Shown here piece after piece: positions 41,922-50,983 of a stretch of DNA of 64,000 nt. The notes beneath the pieces are model-generated. The model was given only the letters and a program-made list of their open reading frames with translations, was not told where the DNA came from and did no database searches. Position 1 is the stretch's first letter; each line of letters opens with the position of its first letter. Location: the NCBI RefSeq assembly GCF_000241325.1, contig NZ_BAEI01000088.1, forward strand, positions 1 through 64,000, written 5' to 3'. A program made the translations under genes and the position numbers. Source of the DNA: Gordonia polyisoprenivorans NBRC 16320 = JCM 10675. GTDB lineage: Bacteria; Actinomycetota; Actinomycetes; Mycobacteriales; Mycobacteriaceae.

Positions 41922-42803
41922 TCAGCCGATGGCCAACGCGATCGCAGCGAGGATCGACCACACGAGCATCGCGATACCGGTGGCACCCAGGGAGGGAATG
42001 AGACCCGGGCCCACCGCCTTTCGCAGGACCGGGCGGGCAGCGAGCCAGATGACGGGCGCGACGGCGAGACCGATCAGTGACCACGGGGTTGCCAGGGCAA
42101 GAACGCAACTCGCGATGAGGGGTACCGCCAGCAGGCCGACGTAGAGGCCACGGGTACGTCGATCCCCGAGACGCACGGCGAGGGTGATCTTGCCCGACTC
42201 GGTGTCGCTGGGGATGTCGCGCAGATTGTTGACGACGAGCACCGCCGTCGAGATCGAGCCCACCGCGATCGCGCACACCAGACCGACCCAGTCGACCCGG
42301 CCCGACGTGACGTACTGCGTGCCGAGTACCGCAACCAGACCGAAGAAGGTGAACACGGCGATCTCACCGAGGCCGTAGTAACCGTACGGTTTGGACCCGC
42401 CGGTGTAGAACCACGCCCCGGCGATGCAGATCGCGCCGAGGACAACCAGCCACCAGGCCGTCGTCACCGCGAGGACCAGTCCGGCGATCGCGCCGACCCC
42501 GAAGCACAGGAATGCGGCGGCCTTGACCGCCGACGGCTGGGCCGCTCCCGACCCGACGAGCCGCATCGGGCCGACCCGCTCGTCGTCGGTGCCGCGGATG
42601 CCGTCGGAGTAGTCGTTGGCGAAGTTCACGCCGATGATGAGCGCGATCGCGACGACGAGCGCCAACGCGGCCTTCCACCAGACGACGTCGGAGGAGTTAC
42701 CGCCGGCAAAGAGCGCGGCACCGACCCCGGCAACCACCGGGGCGATCGCGTTGGGGAGGGTGCGCGGTCGGGCGCCTGCTATCCACTGCGTTGCGGTTGC
42801 CAC
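41922..42803 (-). CDS. menA: 1,4-dihydroxy-2-naphthoate polyprenyltransferase
   Basis: GTG 42803 gives 293 residues with about nine membrane segments. The UbiA-family Asp-rich motif is [16 protein letters not shown], and the second is [14 protein letters not shown], both specific for the MenA branch. It prenylates 1,4-dihydroxy-2-naphthoate to demethylmenaquinone, the main respiratory quinone precursor in this order. Length matches actinobacterial MenA. It stands just downstream of the MFS gene in the same direction but with a different role; the cytochrome c block lies about 12 kb away. Confidence 0.93.
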   Translation of the reverse strand: MATATQWIAGARPRTLPNAIAPVVAGVGAALFAGGNSSDVVWWKAALALVVAIALIIGVNFANDYSDGIRGTDDERVGPMRLVGSGAAQPSAVKAAAFLCFGVGAIAGLVLAVTTAWWLVVLGAICIAGAWFYTGGSKPYGYYGLGEIAVFTFFGLVAVLGTQYVTSGRVDWVGLVCAIAVGSISTAVLVVNNLRDIPSDTESGKITLAVRLGDRRTRGLYVGLLAVPLIASCVLALATPWSLIGLAVAPVIWLAARPVLRKAVGPGLIPSLGATGIAMLVWSILAAIALAIG

Positions 42804-42825
42804 GCACTCGATCGTGCCATGCGGA

Positions 42826-44211
42826 TCACGGCGCGGTGCCTGCGACCTCGTGGCGCGGCAGGACCGCCCAGGCGATGACGCTGCCGACGAGAAGGAAGAC
42901 AGCCCCGACAGCGAATCCGAGATGGTAGCCGTCGGCCGGGACGCTCTGACTCGCCGCGATCGTCACGAGCACCGCGAGCCCGATCGTGCCGCCGAGTTGC
43001 CGCGAACTGTTGAGCACGCCGGAGGCGACACCGACCTCTGCGGAGTCGACGCCGCTCGTGCCCACCGCGCCGACGAGGACCATCGATCCGCCGATGCCGA
43101 TCGCCGCGATGAGCGACGGCGCCAGGATGCCACGCCAGAAATCGAACTCGTCGGGCATCACTGCGAACAATCCGAGTCCGGCGGCGCCGAGGAGACCGAG
43201 GACACCGATACTGTTGCGGGCACCGATCTTCGGCGACAGCTTTCCCGAAAGAACTATCCCGAGAACAACTCCGGCGCAGAACGGGAGGAACAGCAACCCG
43301 GCGACGTCGGAGTCGACGTCCCACACGGTCTGCACGTAGAGCGAGGCGAAGTAGAAGGCGGCGAGCTGGCCGGCGGCGAGCATGAATCCGAAGATGTTCG
43401 CCCCCATGATGCTTCGGGTCATGAGTAGCCGGGGCGGCATGAGTGGATGGTCGGCGGTGCGCTCGACGACGGCGAATCCGGTGAGCAGTACTGCCGCGGC
43501 GGCGAAGCCGATCAGGGCGCGCGCCGAGGACCACCCGTGGTCACCTGCAGCAGCGACCGCGAACACGAGCGAGGCGACGCCTGCGGTGACGAGGACCGCA
43601 CCCGGCACGTCGAGACGCCCGACGCTGCGCCGATGCCCGGCGTCGACACCGCGCAGTGCGGCGAGGAGTGCGATGACGACGATCGGTACGTTGACGAAAA
43701 GCACAGCACGCCAAGACCACCAGTCGGTGAGCAGCCCGCTGAGTACCACGCCGACGGCGCCGCCGGCAGCTCCGGCGCCGCCCCAGAAGGCCATCGCGGT
43801 CTTGCGGACGGCCGGGTCGGCGCTCGAGGCGAGCGCCAGTGATGCGGGGGCGAGCAGGGCGGCCGCGACCCCCTGAATCGCTCGGGCGGCAACGAGAATG
43901 GTTGGGTTGGTGGCGAATCCGCCGATCATGCTCGCGACGGCGAACACCGTGAGCCCGGTGAGGATGACGGTCCGGCGGCCCCAGAGATCGCCGAGCCGGC
44001 CGCCGAGGAGCATGAACCCGGCGAACGTCAGCAGGTAGGCGTTGACGACCCACTGCAGTCCCGAGGCGGTGAACCCGAGGTCGGCGCGCATGGCAGGCAA
44101 GGCGATGTTGACCAGCGACATGTCGAGCGCGACCAGGAATTGCAGGGTGAAGACGGTTGCGACCAGGGCGCGGTGATGGGTGGGAGTCGTCGTCGGCGGC
44201 GTGAGGGTCAT
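42826..44211 (-). CDS. DHA2-type MFS drug exporter
   Basis: 461 residues with 14 hydrophobic segments. It has the MFS motif A-type loop [13 protein letters not shown], motif C-like [24 protein letters not shown], and the DHA2 signature [18 protein letters not shown] near the N-terminus. The EmrB/QacA subfamily exports hydrophobic drugs with protons. A near-perfect palindrome at 44236-44269 overlaps its promoter 25-58 bp upstream of the ATG, and a TetR gene lies immediately upstream in the same orientation. This is a typical TetR-controlled, drug-inducible pump arrangement; the inducer is unknown. Confidence 0.9.
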   Translation of the reverse strand: MTLTPPTTTPTHHRALVATVFTLQFLVALDMSLVNIALPAMRADLGFTASGLQWVVNAYLLTFAGFMLLGGRLGDLWGRRTVILTGLTVFAVASMIGGFATNPTILVAARAIQGVAAALLAPASLALASSADPAVRKTAMAFWGGAGAAGGAVGVVLSGLLTDWWSWRAVLFVNVPIVVIALLAALRGVDAGHRRSVGRLDVPGAVLVTAGVASLVFAVAAAGDHGWSSARALIGFAAAAVLLTGFAVVERTADHPLMPPRLLMTRSIMGANIFGFMLAAGQLAAFYFASLYVQTVWDVDSDVAGLLFLPFCAGVVLGIVLSGKLSPKIGARNSIGVLGLLGAAGLGLFAVMPDEFDFWRGILAPSLIAAIGIGGSMVLVGAVGTSGVDSAEVGVASGVLNSSRQLGGTIGLAVLVTIAASQSVPADGYHLGFAVGAVFLLVGSVIAWAVLPRHEVAGTAP

Positions 44212-44235
44212 TGACGGTGAGGCCTCTCGGATGGA

Positions 44236-44269
44236 TTCGGTACGCGTACGTTTACGTACGCGTACCGAA
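44236..44269. promoter_or_regulatory. 34-bp palindromic operator upstream of MFS exporter
   Basis: TTCGGTACGCGTACGT (44236-44251) and ACGTACGCGTACCGAA (44254-44269) are exact complements around a TT. The site is 25-58 bp upstream of the MFS start codon and about 98 bp downstream of the TetR gene's stop. It is long enough for two TetR dimers. The MFS core promoter presumably overlaps it, so bound TetR would repress. Confidence 0.85.
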
Positions 44270-44298
44270 GGCTAGCCTAAGTTGGGATGGGTGTCGAG

Positions 44299-44361
44299 GG
44301 CGCTCGGGTTGTCGCCGACGGCGCTCTGGTTGGCGCCGACAGCGCCCGGAGATCCGGACGG
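44299..44361. repeat. 21-bp tandem repeat at the TetR gene 3' end
   Basis: Units at 44299-44319, 44320-44340 and a decayed one at 44341-44361, sharing GGCGCTC/GGCGCTCT starts and GCCGAC ends. The array ends 5 bp before the TetR stop codon. It belongs to the same 21-bp-period family as 45031-45114 and 48374-48415. Confidence 0.75.
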
Positions 44362-44366
44362 TCGGA

Positions 44367-44999
44367 TCAGTCGTTCAGATGGGACAGCACGCCGTCGATC
44401 TGCGCCGCCACCGCGTCGCGAACCCGGAACTCGCGCGAGTACTCGATCAGATGCGGCAGCAGTCGCGCGATGGTGGGCACGTCGGTAAGGAGGTCGGGGT
44501 CGATCGTCTGGTGCCACGACTTCTCACCCGGCCGACGTCGGGCCAAGGTGTCCTGCCACTGCAGCTCGGAGGCGACGATGTACCAGACCGAGCGCCACGT
44601 CGACATCGCGGTCACCTCGTCGACGCCGAGTTCGATTGCGGCAGAGACGAAGGTATCGGCGAGGACGAGCGCAGGCGCGCCGACGGTGGTGCCCTCACGC
44701 AGGATGGGGACGATCCAGGAGATCGCGGCGAGCTCGTTGTACATGTCGACGGCGACGGTGATCATCCGCTCGCGTGGAGGCCCTTCGGGTCGGGTCCACG
44801 GGATGCGCGCGGCGACCTCGGTGAGGACGAGTTGCAGCAGTTCGGATTTGTTGTCGACGTAGTTGTAGAGCGTCATCGGTTTGGACCCGAGTTCGCCCGC
44901 GAGCCGCCGCATGCTCAGGCCCTCGACACCATCACGTTCGATGAGTCGGATCGCGGCGTCGACGATGTCGTCGCGCTGCAGGGACGGGGCGGGCGGCAT
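44367..44999 (-). CDS. TetR/AcrR-family regulator
   Basis: 210 residues. The N-terminal HTH (about 8-55) reads DDIVDAAIRLIERDGVEGLSMRRLAGELGSKPMTLYNYVDNKSELL, typical of TetR recognition helices; only part is quoted in order. A ligand-binding all-helical region follows (about 60-200), with C-terminal features of the TetR_C_1-type repressors (drug pump regulators). ATG 44999. It most likely binds the 34-bp palindrome at 44236-44269 and represses the MFS exporter 155 bp downstream. No palindrome of comparable quality is seen before its own start, so autoregulation would have to act through the same site. Confidence 0.88.
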   Translation of the reverse strand: MPPAPSLQRDDIVDAAIRLIERDGVEGLSMRRLAGELGSKPMTLYNYVDNKSELLQLVLTEVAARIPWTRPEGPPRERMITVAVDMYNELAAISWIVPILREGTTVGAPALVLADTFVSAAIELGVDEVTAMSTWRSVWYIVASELQWQDTLARRRPGEKSWHQTIDPDLLTDVPTIARLLPHLIEYSREFRVRDAVAAQIDGVLSHLND

Positions 45000-45030
45000 G
45001 ATGACCAGTTCTACCAGCCGCCGCCGAAGC

Positions 45031-45114
45031 GAGCGCCGTCGATGGTGAGACGGGCGCTGTCGGCATCAGGGTGGGCGCTGTCGGCGTCAGGGAGGGCGCT
45101 GTCGGCGAGGTGGT
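45031..45114. repeat. Four 21-bp tandem units at the 3' end of the SIP gene
   Basis: Units at 45031-45051, 45052-45072, 45073-45093 and 45094-45114; the middle two share GGGCGCTGTCGGC plus TCAGGG. The array abuts the stop codon of the gene at 45116 and fills nearly the whole gap to the TetR gene. Period and core match the arrays at 44299-44361 and 48374-48415. Confidence 0.85.
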
Positions 45115-45115
45115 G

Positions 45116-46903
45116 TCAGCCGGGCTGGGTCGGCGACAACTCCAGGCACTCGACTCCCCAGCCGAGGGCAGTGGCCGAGGCGACGGACCAGCCGGCGGCG
45201 TGTGCGAGGCGTTTGAGGTCGGCACCGGTGCGCGGCGGCGCCCCGACGGCTCCGAGCGCGACCACCGCCATCTCGGCGGCCCGGGCGTTCAGGGCGTCGG
45301 CTTCGGTCGACTCGACCAGCAACACGATGTCGGTGGCGGCATGGACCCGGTCGAGATACTCGATGATCTCGTCGTCGGTGCGATGCTCGACCGCACCCGC
45401 GAGCACGACGGCGTCAGCGGTCCCCCAGTCTTCGGCGAAGTCGACGCCGGGCGGCGGGTCGTCGCTGCGCAACGCGGCCAGCGGGGCCGGCTCCTCCACC
45501 ACGGTCAGTGCCGCGCGCACCCCGCCGGTGCGCAGTCCGTCGGCGACGACGAGCGCGGCCGGGCCGCCGATGGCGATTCGAGAGTACCTGGACCACAGGG
45601 GAAGTGCGGCAAGCGCGGGCATCAGGAAGACGAGCCCCTCGGCCTCCTCGACCAGTTCGGCATAGTTCTCCGCCGACGTGGCCACATGTGTCCGCAAGGT
45701 GTCACCCGTGCGCTCCGACCAGGCCGGTCGCCCGGCCTGCAACGCGTCGGCGAGTCCACCGAGGGCGAGCACCTGCTCGGCGTAGAGACCGTCGAATTCC
45801 TCACGCGCGTGCTCGTCGTCGAGGAACCGCTCCCCCACCGGGCCGAGGACGATCTCGTCGCCGCGAACACCGAGCACACCGCAGGGGACAAGAACACCCA
45901 GCAGCGAATCCAGGCTTGCCACAGGGATTGTGGTGGCCGTGGCGACCTCTCCGCGGGAGCGACCTCCGCCGGCGAGTGCGTCGATCACCCCGAGCCGCAG
46001 GGCCGCGCGGGTGGCCATCCACGCCACCGGCGACCCGATCGGCATGACGGGTACACCCGCAGTGTGTGATTCGCCGTCTGCTGCAACATCGGCGGGTTCG
46101 TCACGAATGTGCCAGTATCCGGTGATGTCGGTGTGGGACTTGGGAATACCCCAATCGCGTGTCACGAGTCGGCGCAGCGGGAGCAGCGCCCGGCTCTCCG
46201 CCGACGCCCACACATAGGCGGGACGACGGACAGGCGCAGCATCGGTAACCGCCGCCAGCAACTCGTCACGGTCGCCGGGTGTACCGATGACCCAGTCGAG
46301 TCGGTCGCCGTCACCGATCGCGATGTCCTGCATCGCATTCTGCGAGGCGACGACGAGGATCGCCCGGGTCGGCACATCGAGCGGACGCTCGGCGAAGAAG
46401 CGGGCGATCGCGGGAATCGCCGTCTCGTCGCCGACGAGCAGCAACTCGGCGACGTCGTCGGGGATCACGGTGGAGGCCTTGGGTCCGGCGAACCAGAGGT
46501 CGTCGCCCGGTTGCGCCGAACGCACCCACTGTTCGGCCGGGCCCGACGCGTCGCCGTCGGTGTGGACGACGAAGTCCAGTTGCATCTCGAGCGCCCGCGG
46601 ATCGTGGTGGTGCGGAGTGTAATCGCGCGTCACCCGGTGCTCCGACGGCAACCAGTCGATGCCGTTCTCCTGTTGGCGGGGCAGCGCGTCGGTGATGTCG
46701 GCACCGGGGGCGAAGATGAGCTTGATGTGGTCGTCGAACGCGGGAGCGGCGAAGGCGGGGAACGACATTCCGTCGCGGGTGAAGGCGCCGAGTTGCTCAC
46801 CGCCGACGGTGACGCGCCGCATGCGCGGCGTGACGTCGGTGACCGCGCGCACCTGGACGCATCGCAGGACGAGCGGGTGGGCGCGATATCGGGACCGGCT
46901 CAT
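45116..46903 (-). CDS. Siderophore-interacting protein fused to methyltransferase-like domain
   Basis: 595 residues. The N-terminal SIP part (about 1-265) begins VRAVTDVTPRMRRVTVGGEQLGAF and holds the FAD-binding RDYTPHHHDPR and the NAD(P)-binding end with VWASAESRALLPLRR and TGYWH; such proteins reduce ferric siderophores with NAD(P)H. Residues about 290-595 add a winged-helix/O-methyltransferase-like region: ATRAALRLGVIDALAGGGRS, SLDSLLGVLVPCGVLG, IAIGGPAALVVADGL. A clear Gly-rich SAM loop is hard to see, so methyl transfer is not assured. The fusion suggests iron-siderophore handling with an attached regulatory or modifying domain. The 21-bp repeat array begins 2 bp after its stop. Confidence 0.82.
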   Translation of the reverse strand: MSRSRYRAHPLVLRCVQVRAVTDVTPRMRRVTVGGEQLGAFTRDGMSFPAFAAPAFDDHIKLIFAPGADITDALPRQQENGIDWLPSEHRVTRDYTPHHHDPRALEMQLDFVVHTDGDASGPAEQWVRSAQPGDDLWFAGPKASTVIPDDVAELLLVGDETAIPAIARFFAERPLDVPTRAILVVASQNAMQDIAIGDGDRLDWVIGTPGDRDELLAAVTDAAPVRRPAYVWASAESRALLPLRRLVTRDWGIPKSHTDITGYWHIRDEPADVAADGESHTAGVPVMPIGSPVAWMATRAALRLGVIDALAGGGRSRGEVATATTIPVASLDSLLGVLVPCGVLGVRGDEIVLGPVGERFLDDEHAREEFDGLYAEQVLALGGLADALQAGRPAWSERTGDTLRTHVATSAENYAELVEEAEGLVFLMPALAALPLWSRYSRIAIGGPAALVVADGLRTGGVRAALTVVEEPAPLAALRSDDPPPGVDFAEDWGTADAVVLAGAVEHRTDDEIIEYLDRVHAATDIVLLVESTEADALNARAAEMAVVALGAVGAPPRTGADLKRLAHAAGWSVASATALGWGVECLELSPTQPG

Positions 46904-47031
46904 CGGTGGTGCTCATCTCCTGGTGTGGGGTCGTCTGATCGGGCGTCGGCGTGACCGACGGGTCCGTGCGCCCATCACCGTACCCGCGCGTGCGGGCGTC
47001 CGATACGCCCGGTTCCGGCTCAGCGGACACC

Positions 47032-47070
47032 GAAAGCCGGCCGTACGCGTGGTGCGTACGACCGGCTTTC
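47032..47070 (-). terminator. Stem-loop terminator after the Clp_N gene
   Basis: GAAAGCCGGCCGTACG (47032-47047) and CGTACGACCGGCTTTC (47055-47070) pair with one mismatch around a 7-nt loop. It lies 20-58 bp 3' of the Clp_N gene stop and upstream of the next gene's start. The T-rich end is short, as usual in high-GC actinobacteria. Confidence 0.8.
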
Positions 47071-47089
47071 TCGTCGGCGCGGCGAGGTG

Positions 47090-48037
47090 TCAGACCCCGG
47101 CCGGCGCCTCCGGCAGGCTCGCGAGGATCGCGGCCTTGAGATCGTCCGGCGTGGTCGCCGAGATGATCACGGCCACCGACGCGGGGTCGGCGACCTCGAT
47201 GATGCCGAGCAGCAGGTACTCGGCGCGGAGCCCGCGGTCGTTGCGTTCACGGGCGATGCGGACCGCAGCCTCGAGCGCCTGACGCGTCTCGGGGGCGAAA
47301 CGCGGACGCATGCCACGACCGCGCGGCCCGCGTCGGCCGCGTCCGGGTTCGAAGGGTCCGCCGGGGCCGAATCCAGGTCCGTCCCAGCCGCGTCCGCGGC
47401 GGTCGGGGCCCCAGCCCTCGGAATGTCCGTCCTCGGCGTCGGCATCCTGCGGTGCCCAGGGCGCCGGGCCCCAGCCCTGTGGTCCGTAACCCTGGGGTCC
47501 GTAACCCTGTGGCCCGTAACCCTGGGGTCCCCAGGCTTGCGGTCCCCACGGTTGAGGGCCCCAGGCCTGCGGTCCGTAGCCGCCGCGTCCGCGACCACGA
47601 CCGTGGCCATGTCCGCGGCCCCGTCCGCCTCGGGGGCCGCAGTCCCCGCGTCCGCGTCCGCGGCCCCGGTTCGGGCGCTCGGCCCAGCCGTCGGCGAGGT
47701 CGTCGCCGAAGCGGTCGCGGACCGCGGCACGTACCTTGTCGAGGTCGATTCCGATGGAGCGCAACGCTTCTCGGTCTTCCTCGTAGCGGTCGGCGGCGCT
47801 CTGCTCGGCAGCGTCGTCGTCGGTGTCGTTCTCGTCGTGATAGGCGCGGGAGGCGTCTCGCGCGTCGATCAGGTTCAACCCCGCCTCGGTGAGCACGCCG
47901 TACAGCGGCGTCCGTGCGTTGCACAGCATCCCGAGGATGAGGTGGTCGTTGCCGAGCCGGTGGTGTTCCAGGTCGGCGGCTTCTTGCGTGGCGAATGCCA
48001 GCAGCATCTTGTCGTCTCGAGTGAATCGACCGAACAT
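47090..48037 (-). CDS. Clp_N-domain protein with Gly/Arg and WGPQ/YGPQ repeats
   Basis: ATG 48037 has AAGGAG 7 nt upstream and gives 315 residues. The N-terminal Clp_N half-repeat (about 1-75, EAADLEHHRLGNDHLILGMLC) and a second one at the C-terminus (about 250-310, ALEAAVRIARERNDRGLRAEYLLLGII) are separated by a Gly/Arg-rich block and tandem WGPQ, YGPQ repeats. No AAA+ domain is present. Actinobacterial ClpC2 is a Clp_N-only decoy or sensor for ClpC-targeting compounds, and this may be a relative, but the insert is unusual. The upstream HTH gene (31 bp away) makes it a likely two-gene operon. Confidence 0.82.
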   Translation of the reverse strand: MFGRFTRDDKMLLAFATQEAADLEHHRLGNDHLILGMLCNARTPLYGVLTEAGLNLIDARDASRAYHDENDTDDDAAEQSAADRYEEDREALRSIGIDLDKVRAAVRDRFGDDLADGWAERPNRGRGRGRGDCGPRGGRGRGHGHGRGRGRGGYGPQAWGPQPWGPQAWGPQGYGPQGYGPQGYGPQGWGPAPWAPQDADAEDGHSEGWGPDRRGRGWDGPGFGPGGPFEPGRGRRGPRGRGMRPRFAPETRQALEAAVRIARERNDRGLRAEYLLLGIIEVADPASVAVIISATTPDDLKAAILASLPEAPAGV

Positions 48038-48068
48038 GATGGTTCTCCTTACGAAGTCGTGCGGCCCA

Positions 48069-48311
48069 TCACTGGGCATCGCGTTGTGAGTGCTTCTGGT
48101 GCACGGCCTGCCGGCTGATCTGCAGAACATCTGCAATCGCCTGCCAGCTCCAGCCCTGGTCACGGGCGTTGGCGACCTGAACTTCCTCGAGGCGGTCGGC
48201 CAGGGTGCGCAGGGCGCGTACCGCGGCCAGACCTCGAGAAGGGTCGTCGCTCGCGGCGGCCCCGGCGAGGCGGTCGGCCTCGGTGGGTTCGTTGGTCTGT
48301 TCGTCGTGCAT
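48069..48311 (-). CDS. Small helix-turn-helix protein upstream of the Clp_N gene
   Basis: 80 residues, ATG 48311. The C-terminal half, DQGWSWQAIADVLQISRQAVHQKHSQ, is a helix-turn-helix of the type used by small actinobacterial regulators; the N-terminal half is acidic and helical (ALRTLADRLEEVQVANA). The promoter puts the predicted transcript start at the ATG itself, so the message is probably leaderless. Several TTGAC half-sites surround it, consistent with autoregulation of this gene and the Clp_N gene 31 bp downstream. Confidence 0.83.
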   Translation of the reverse strand: MHDEQTNEPTEADRLAGAAASDDPSRGLAAVRALRTLADRLEEVQVANARDQGWSWQAIADVLQISRQAVHQKHSQRDAQ

Positions 48312-48317
48312 GGTGTC

Positions 48318-48369
48318 AGGTTATGTTGACGTCGAGGCATTGTCAAGAATTATTGACGAGAAGCTTGAC
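48318..48369 (-). promoter_or_regulatory. Leaderless promoter with repeated TTGAC half-sites
   Basis: Read on the minus strand: TTGACA (48346-48341), 17-nt spacer, TAACCT (48323-48318), then 6 nt to the ATG at 48311. GTCAA-TAATTC-TTGAC within it is an inverted repeat, and other TTGAC copies are at 48326-48330, 48353-48357 and 48365-48369 on the plus strand. It is likely bound by the HTH product, giving feedback. Confidence 0.65.
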
Positions 48370-48373
48370 GGGT

Positions 48374-48415
48374 GGGCGCCGTCGGCGATGGGGAGGGCGC
48401 TGTCGCGAGAGTGGG
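48374..48415. repeat. 21-bp tandem repeat at the 3' end of the FtsX gene
   Basis: Units at 48374-48394 and 48395-48415, both starting GGGCGC and containing GTCG; a third, decayed unit continues from 48416 into the final codons of the gene ending at 48419. It is the third gene 3' end in the window to carry this 21-bp family. Confidence 0.75.
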
Positions 48416-48418
48416 GCG

Positions 48419-50983
48419 CTACTCGTTGGCGATGGACTCGGTGATGTTCATGCGCGCGGCCCGGCGGGCGGGCACGAGCGCGCCGACGAGACAGAGCACC
48501 ACCGACACCCCGACGAACACCAGCGTGATCGGCCGGGGCGAGTACACGATGTCCAATGAGGTGGTGGCACTGAGTATCTCGTCGCTCAGCAGGTGCAGGA
48601 CAACGCCGATGACGAGTCCGAGGAGTGCGCCGACGACGGCGACCGCCCCGGCTTCGGCGAGCACCATCTGGGACAGGAATCGTCGGGAGGCGCCCATGGC
48701 GCGCAGGACGCCGAGTTCGCGTCGGCGTTCGATCACCGACAACAACAGGGTGTTGAGCAGCGCCACGGCGGCCGCCACCGACACGATCCACTGGATGGCG
48801 ACGGTGAAGCCGCCGGCCTGCTGGGCTTGGCGTTGGGTGGCGGCCAGCGCCTCGGCCCCGGTGTAGACGTGGGCGTGCAGTCCGCCGTCGAGCTGGATCT
48901 GCGCAGCGATGCGATCGAGGGCCGCGCGCACCTGGGTCTTGTCGGCGCCGGGCACGGTGATCACCTGCAGATAGGTGTCGCCGGGCCGGTTGAACCAGCG
49001 GCCGAGCAGGGCGCTCGAGACCGCGGCGGTGCCGGAGTCGATGGCGACGTAGTCGACGGTGTCGCGGACCACCGTCTGCTGGTAGCCCGTCGGCGTGGCG
49101 ATGCGCAGGACGTCGCCGGTGTGGACGCCGAGGGCACGGGCGAGCACATTCGACAGGATGATCCCGTTGCCGGCGAGGACCTGACGGACCGCGTCGGGAC
49201 TCGCCTTGCGCATGAACGGGGCGCGTGAGCCGGGCACCAGTCCCTGGACGAGGGCACGGTCCTCACCGATGTTGACGTTGGCCCACTGGCCGCCGATCAC
49301 CGCACTCACCCCGGGCACGGCGGCGACCTCGGTGGCGATCCGCGGCGGCAGGACAGGGCCCAGTGGCACCTCGTCCGAGGTGGAGGAGGACACGTAGTAG
49401 TCCGGATCGCCGAGACCGTCGAGGGATGTGGAGATCGACGAGACGAGATTGTCCAGGGCACCGGAGGTTCCCATACCGACGGCGATCGCCACGGCCACCG
49501 TCATCAGGGTGGCCCACGCACGACGCGGGGCGCGCCCGTTGTTCACCGACGCCAGGCGGCCCGGGCCGCGGAATGCCCTGGCCAACAGCACGACTGCGGT
49601 GACCAGTGGTCGGGTGAACGCGAAGCAGATCAGCAACGCACCGATGGCGTAGACGGCGCCGGCGACGATGGCCGGCCTACCGGGGACGGTGAACACGATG
49701 ATCCAGGCGCCGATCACCGCGGCGACGCCGACGAGTCCCGCCACCCACACCGCCACACCACGACGGGGCACGCCGTCGGCGACCTCGCCGGGACTCATCG
49801 CCTCCACCGGGGACACCGAGAACACCGATCGCGCAGCCAGACTCGTCGCACCGACGCAGGAGACGACGCAGGCGAGGATCGCGACGACCGGTACATACGC
49901 AGGCAAGTGGTACGTGATCGCGATGGTCACCCCGTCCCGGGTGGTCTCCGGGACTTGGGAGACCGCCCAGCGTCCGGCGAGAACTCCGACGGGTACCCCG
50001 ATCGCACCGCCGACGATGCCGAACAACGCTGCCTCGCCGAGCATGTCACCGACGAGGTGGGTGCGGCGGGCACCCAACGCGCGCACCATCGCCAGGGATC
50101 GGCGCCGGGCGGCCACCGCCATGTTCATCGTGTTGAACACCAGGAAGGCAGCAATGACCAGCGACACCAACGCCACCAGCAGCGTCGAGTCGCGGGTCAC
50201 CGAGCTCGCCAATTCCGCTTGCTTGGCCCGGAAGTCGGGGTTCACCACGACAGCTCGACCGTCGACGACGCGAGTGGCCTCCGCGCGCAGATGTCCGACG
50301 TCGGCTCCCGGCTTGGCGACGAGGAGGATCGACGTCACCCGCCCCGCAGTGCCCGCCGGGCCGGCCAGGTCGGTGAGACGTTGCGCCAGCGGCAGATACG
50401 CGAACACGTACCTACCCTCGTTGAGCTTGTCGGCGTCGGGCCCGGAGACCACCCGGGCGACGCGCACCTCGTCGTCACCGATCGTGAGTTGTTGTCCCTC
50501 ACGTAGTCCGGTGGCGGGTCCGGCGATGATCCCGTCCTCCAGGTCGGCCGGTGAGATCGACACCCCGCCCTGCGCGGCGGCGAGATCCCCCGACAACGCC
50601 GTGACCCGAAAGTCCGATCCCAGCAACGGGATCTGCGTGCCGCCCACGGTGATCGACCCGCGGATCAGCGGGACCACGGCCTTGGCGTCGGGCAGGTCAC
50701 GACGCAGTTCGGCGGCCAGGCCCGCGTCGACACCGGAGTCGGCGATGGCGGCGACCTCGAGGTCGGCGGCACCGGAGATCGCCGAGTTGAAGGCCCGCAC
50801 CGACGCGGTGAACGAACCGTAGGTGCCCAATACCGCGACCAGCAGTGCCGACGACACCACGACCACACTGAGCGAGGTGAACACGCGCATCCGGTGGGTC
50901 CGGATCTCGCGCAGATTGAGCACCCGGATGCGGGTGAAGCCGGCGAGGAACCCGGCGACGAGACCACCGGCGCCTGCGCTCAC
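48419..50983 (-). CDS. MacB/FtsX-type ABC permease
   Basis: 854 residues; GTG 50983 overlaps the ATPase stop by 4 bp. A first membrane segment (about 32-55), a large extracytoplasmic region, three membrane segments with NTMNMAVAARRRSLAMVRALGARR, then four more, another extracytoplasmic domain and a final three-helix FtsX block with IERRRELGVLRAMGASRR. This is the two-FtsX layout of MacB-like lipoprotein or peptide exporters, which use mechanotransmission. Partner of the ATPase just upstream. Substrate unknown. Its 3' end overlaps the 21-bp repeat array. Confidence 0.9.
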   Translation of the reverse strand: MSAGAGGLVAGFLAGFTRIRVLNLREIRTHRMRVFTSLSVVVVSSALLVAVLGTYGSFTASVRAFNSAISGAADLEVAAIADSGVDAGLAAELRRDLPDAKAVVPLIRGSITVGGTQIPLLGSDFRVTALSGDLAAAQGGVSISPADLEDGIIAGPATGLREGQQLTIGDDEVRVARVVSGPDADKLNEGRYVFAYLPLAQRLTDLAGPAGTAGRVTSILLVAKPGADVGHLRAEATRVVDGRAVVVNPDFRAKQAELASSVTRDSTLLVALVSLVIAAFLVFNTMNMAVAARRRSLAMVRALGARRTHLVGDMLGEAALFGIVGGAIGVPVGVLAGRWAVSQVPETTRDGVTIAITYHLPAYVPVVAILACVVSCVGATSLAARSVFSVSPVEAMSPGEVADGVPRRGVAVWVAGLVGVAAVIGAWIIVFTVPGRPAIVAGAVYAIGALLICFAFTRPLVTAVVLLARAFRGPGRLASVNNGRAPRRAWATLMTVAVAIAVGMGTSGALDNLVSSISTSLDGLGDPDYYVSSSTSDEVPLGPVLPPRIATEVAAVPGVSAVIGGQWANVNIGEDRALVQGLVPGSRAPFMRKASPDAVRQVLAGNGIILSNVLARALGVHTGDVLRIATPTGYQQTVVRDTVDYVAIDSGTAAVSSALLGRWFNRPGDTYLQVITVPGADKTQVRAALDRIAAQIQLDGGLHAHVYTGAEALAATQRQAQQAGGFTVAIQWIVSVAAAVALLNTLLLSVIERRRELGVLRAMGASRRFLSQMVLAEAGAVAVVGALLGLVIGVVLHLLSDEILSATTSLDIVYSPRPITLVFVGVSVVLCLVGALVPARRAARMNITESIANE

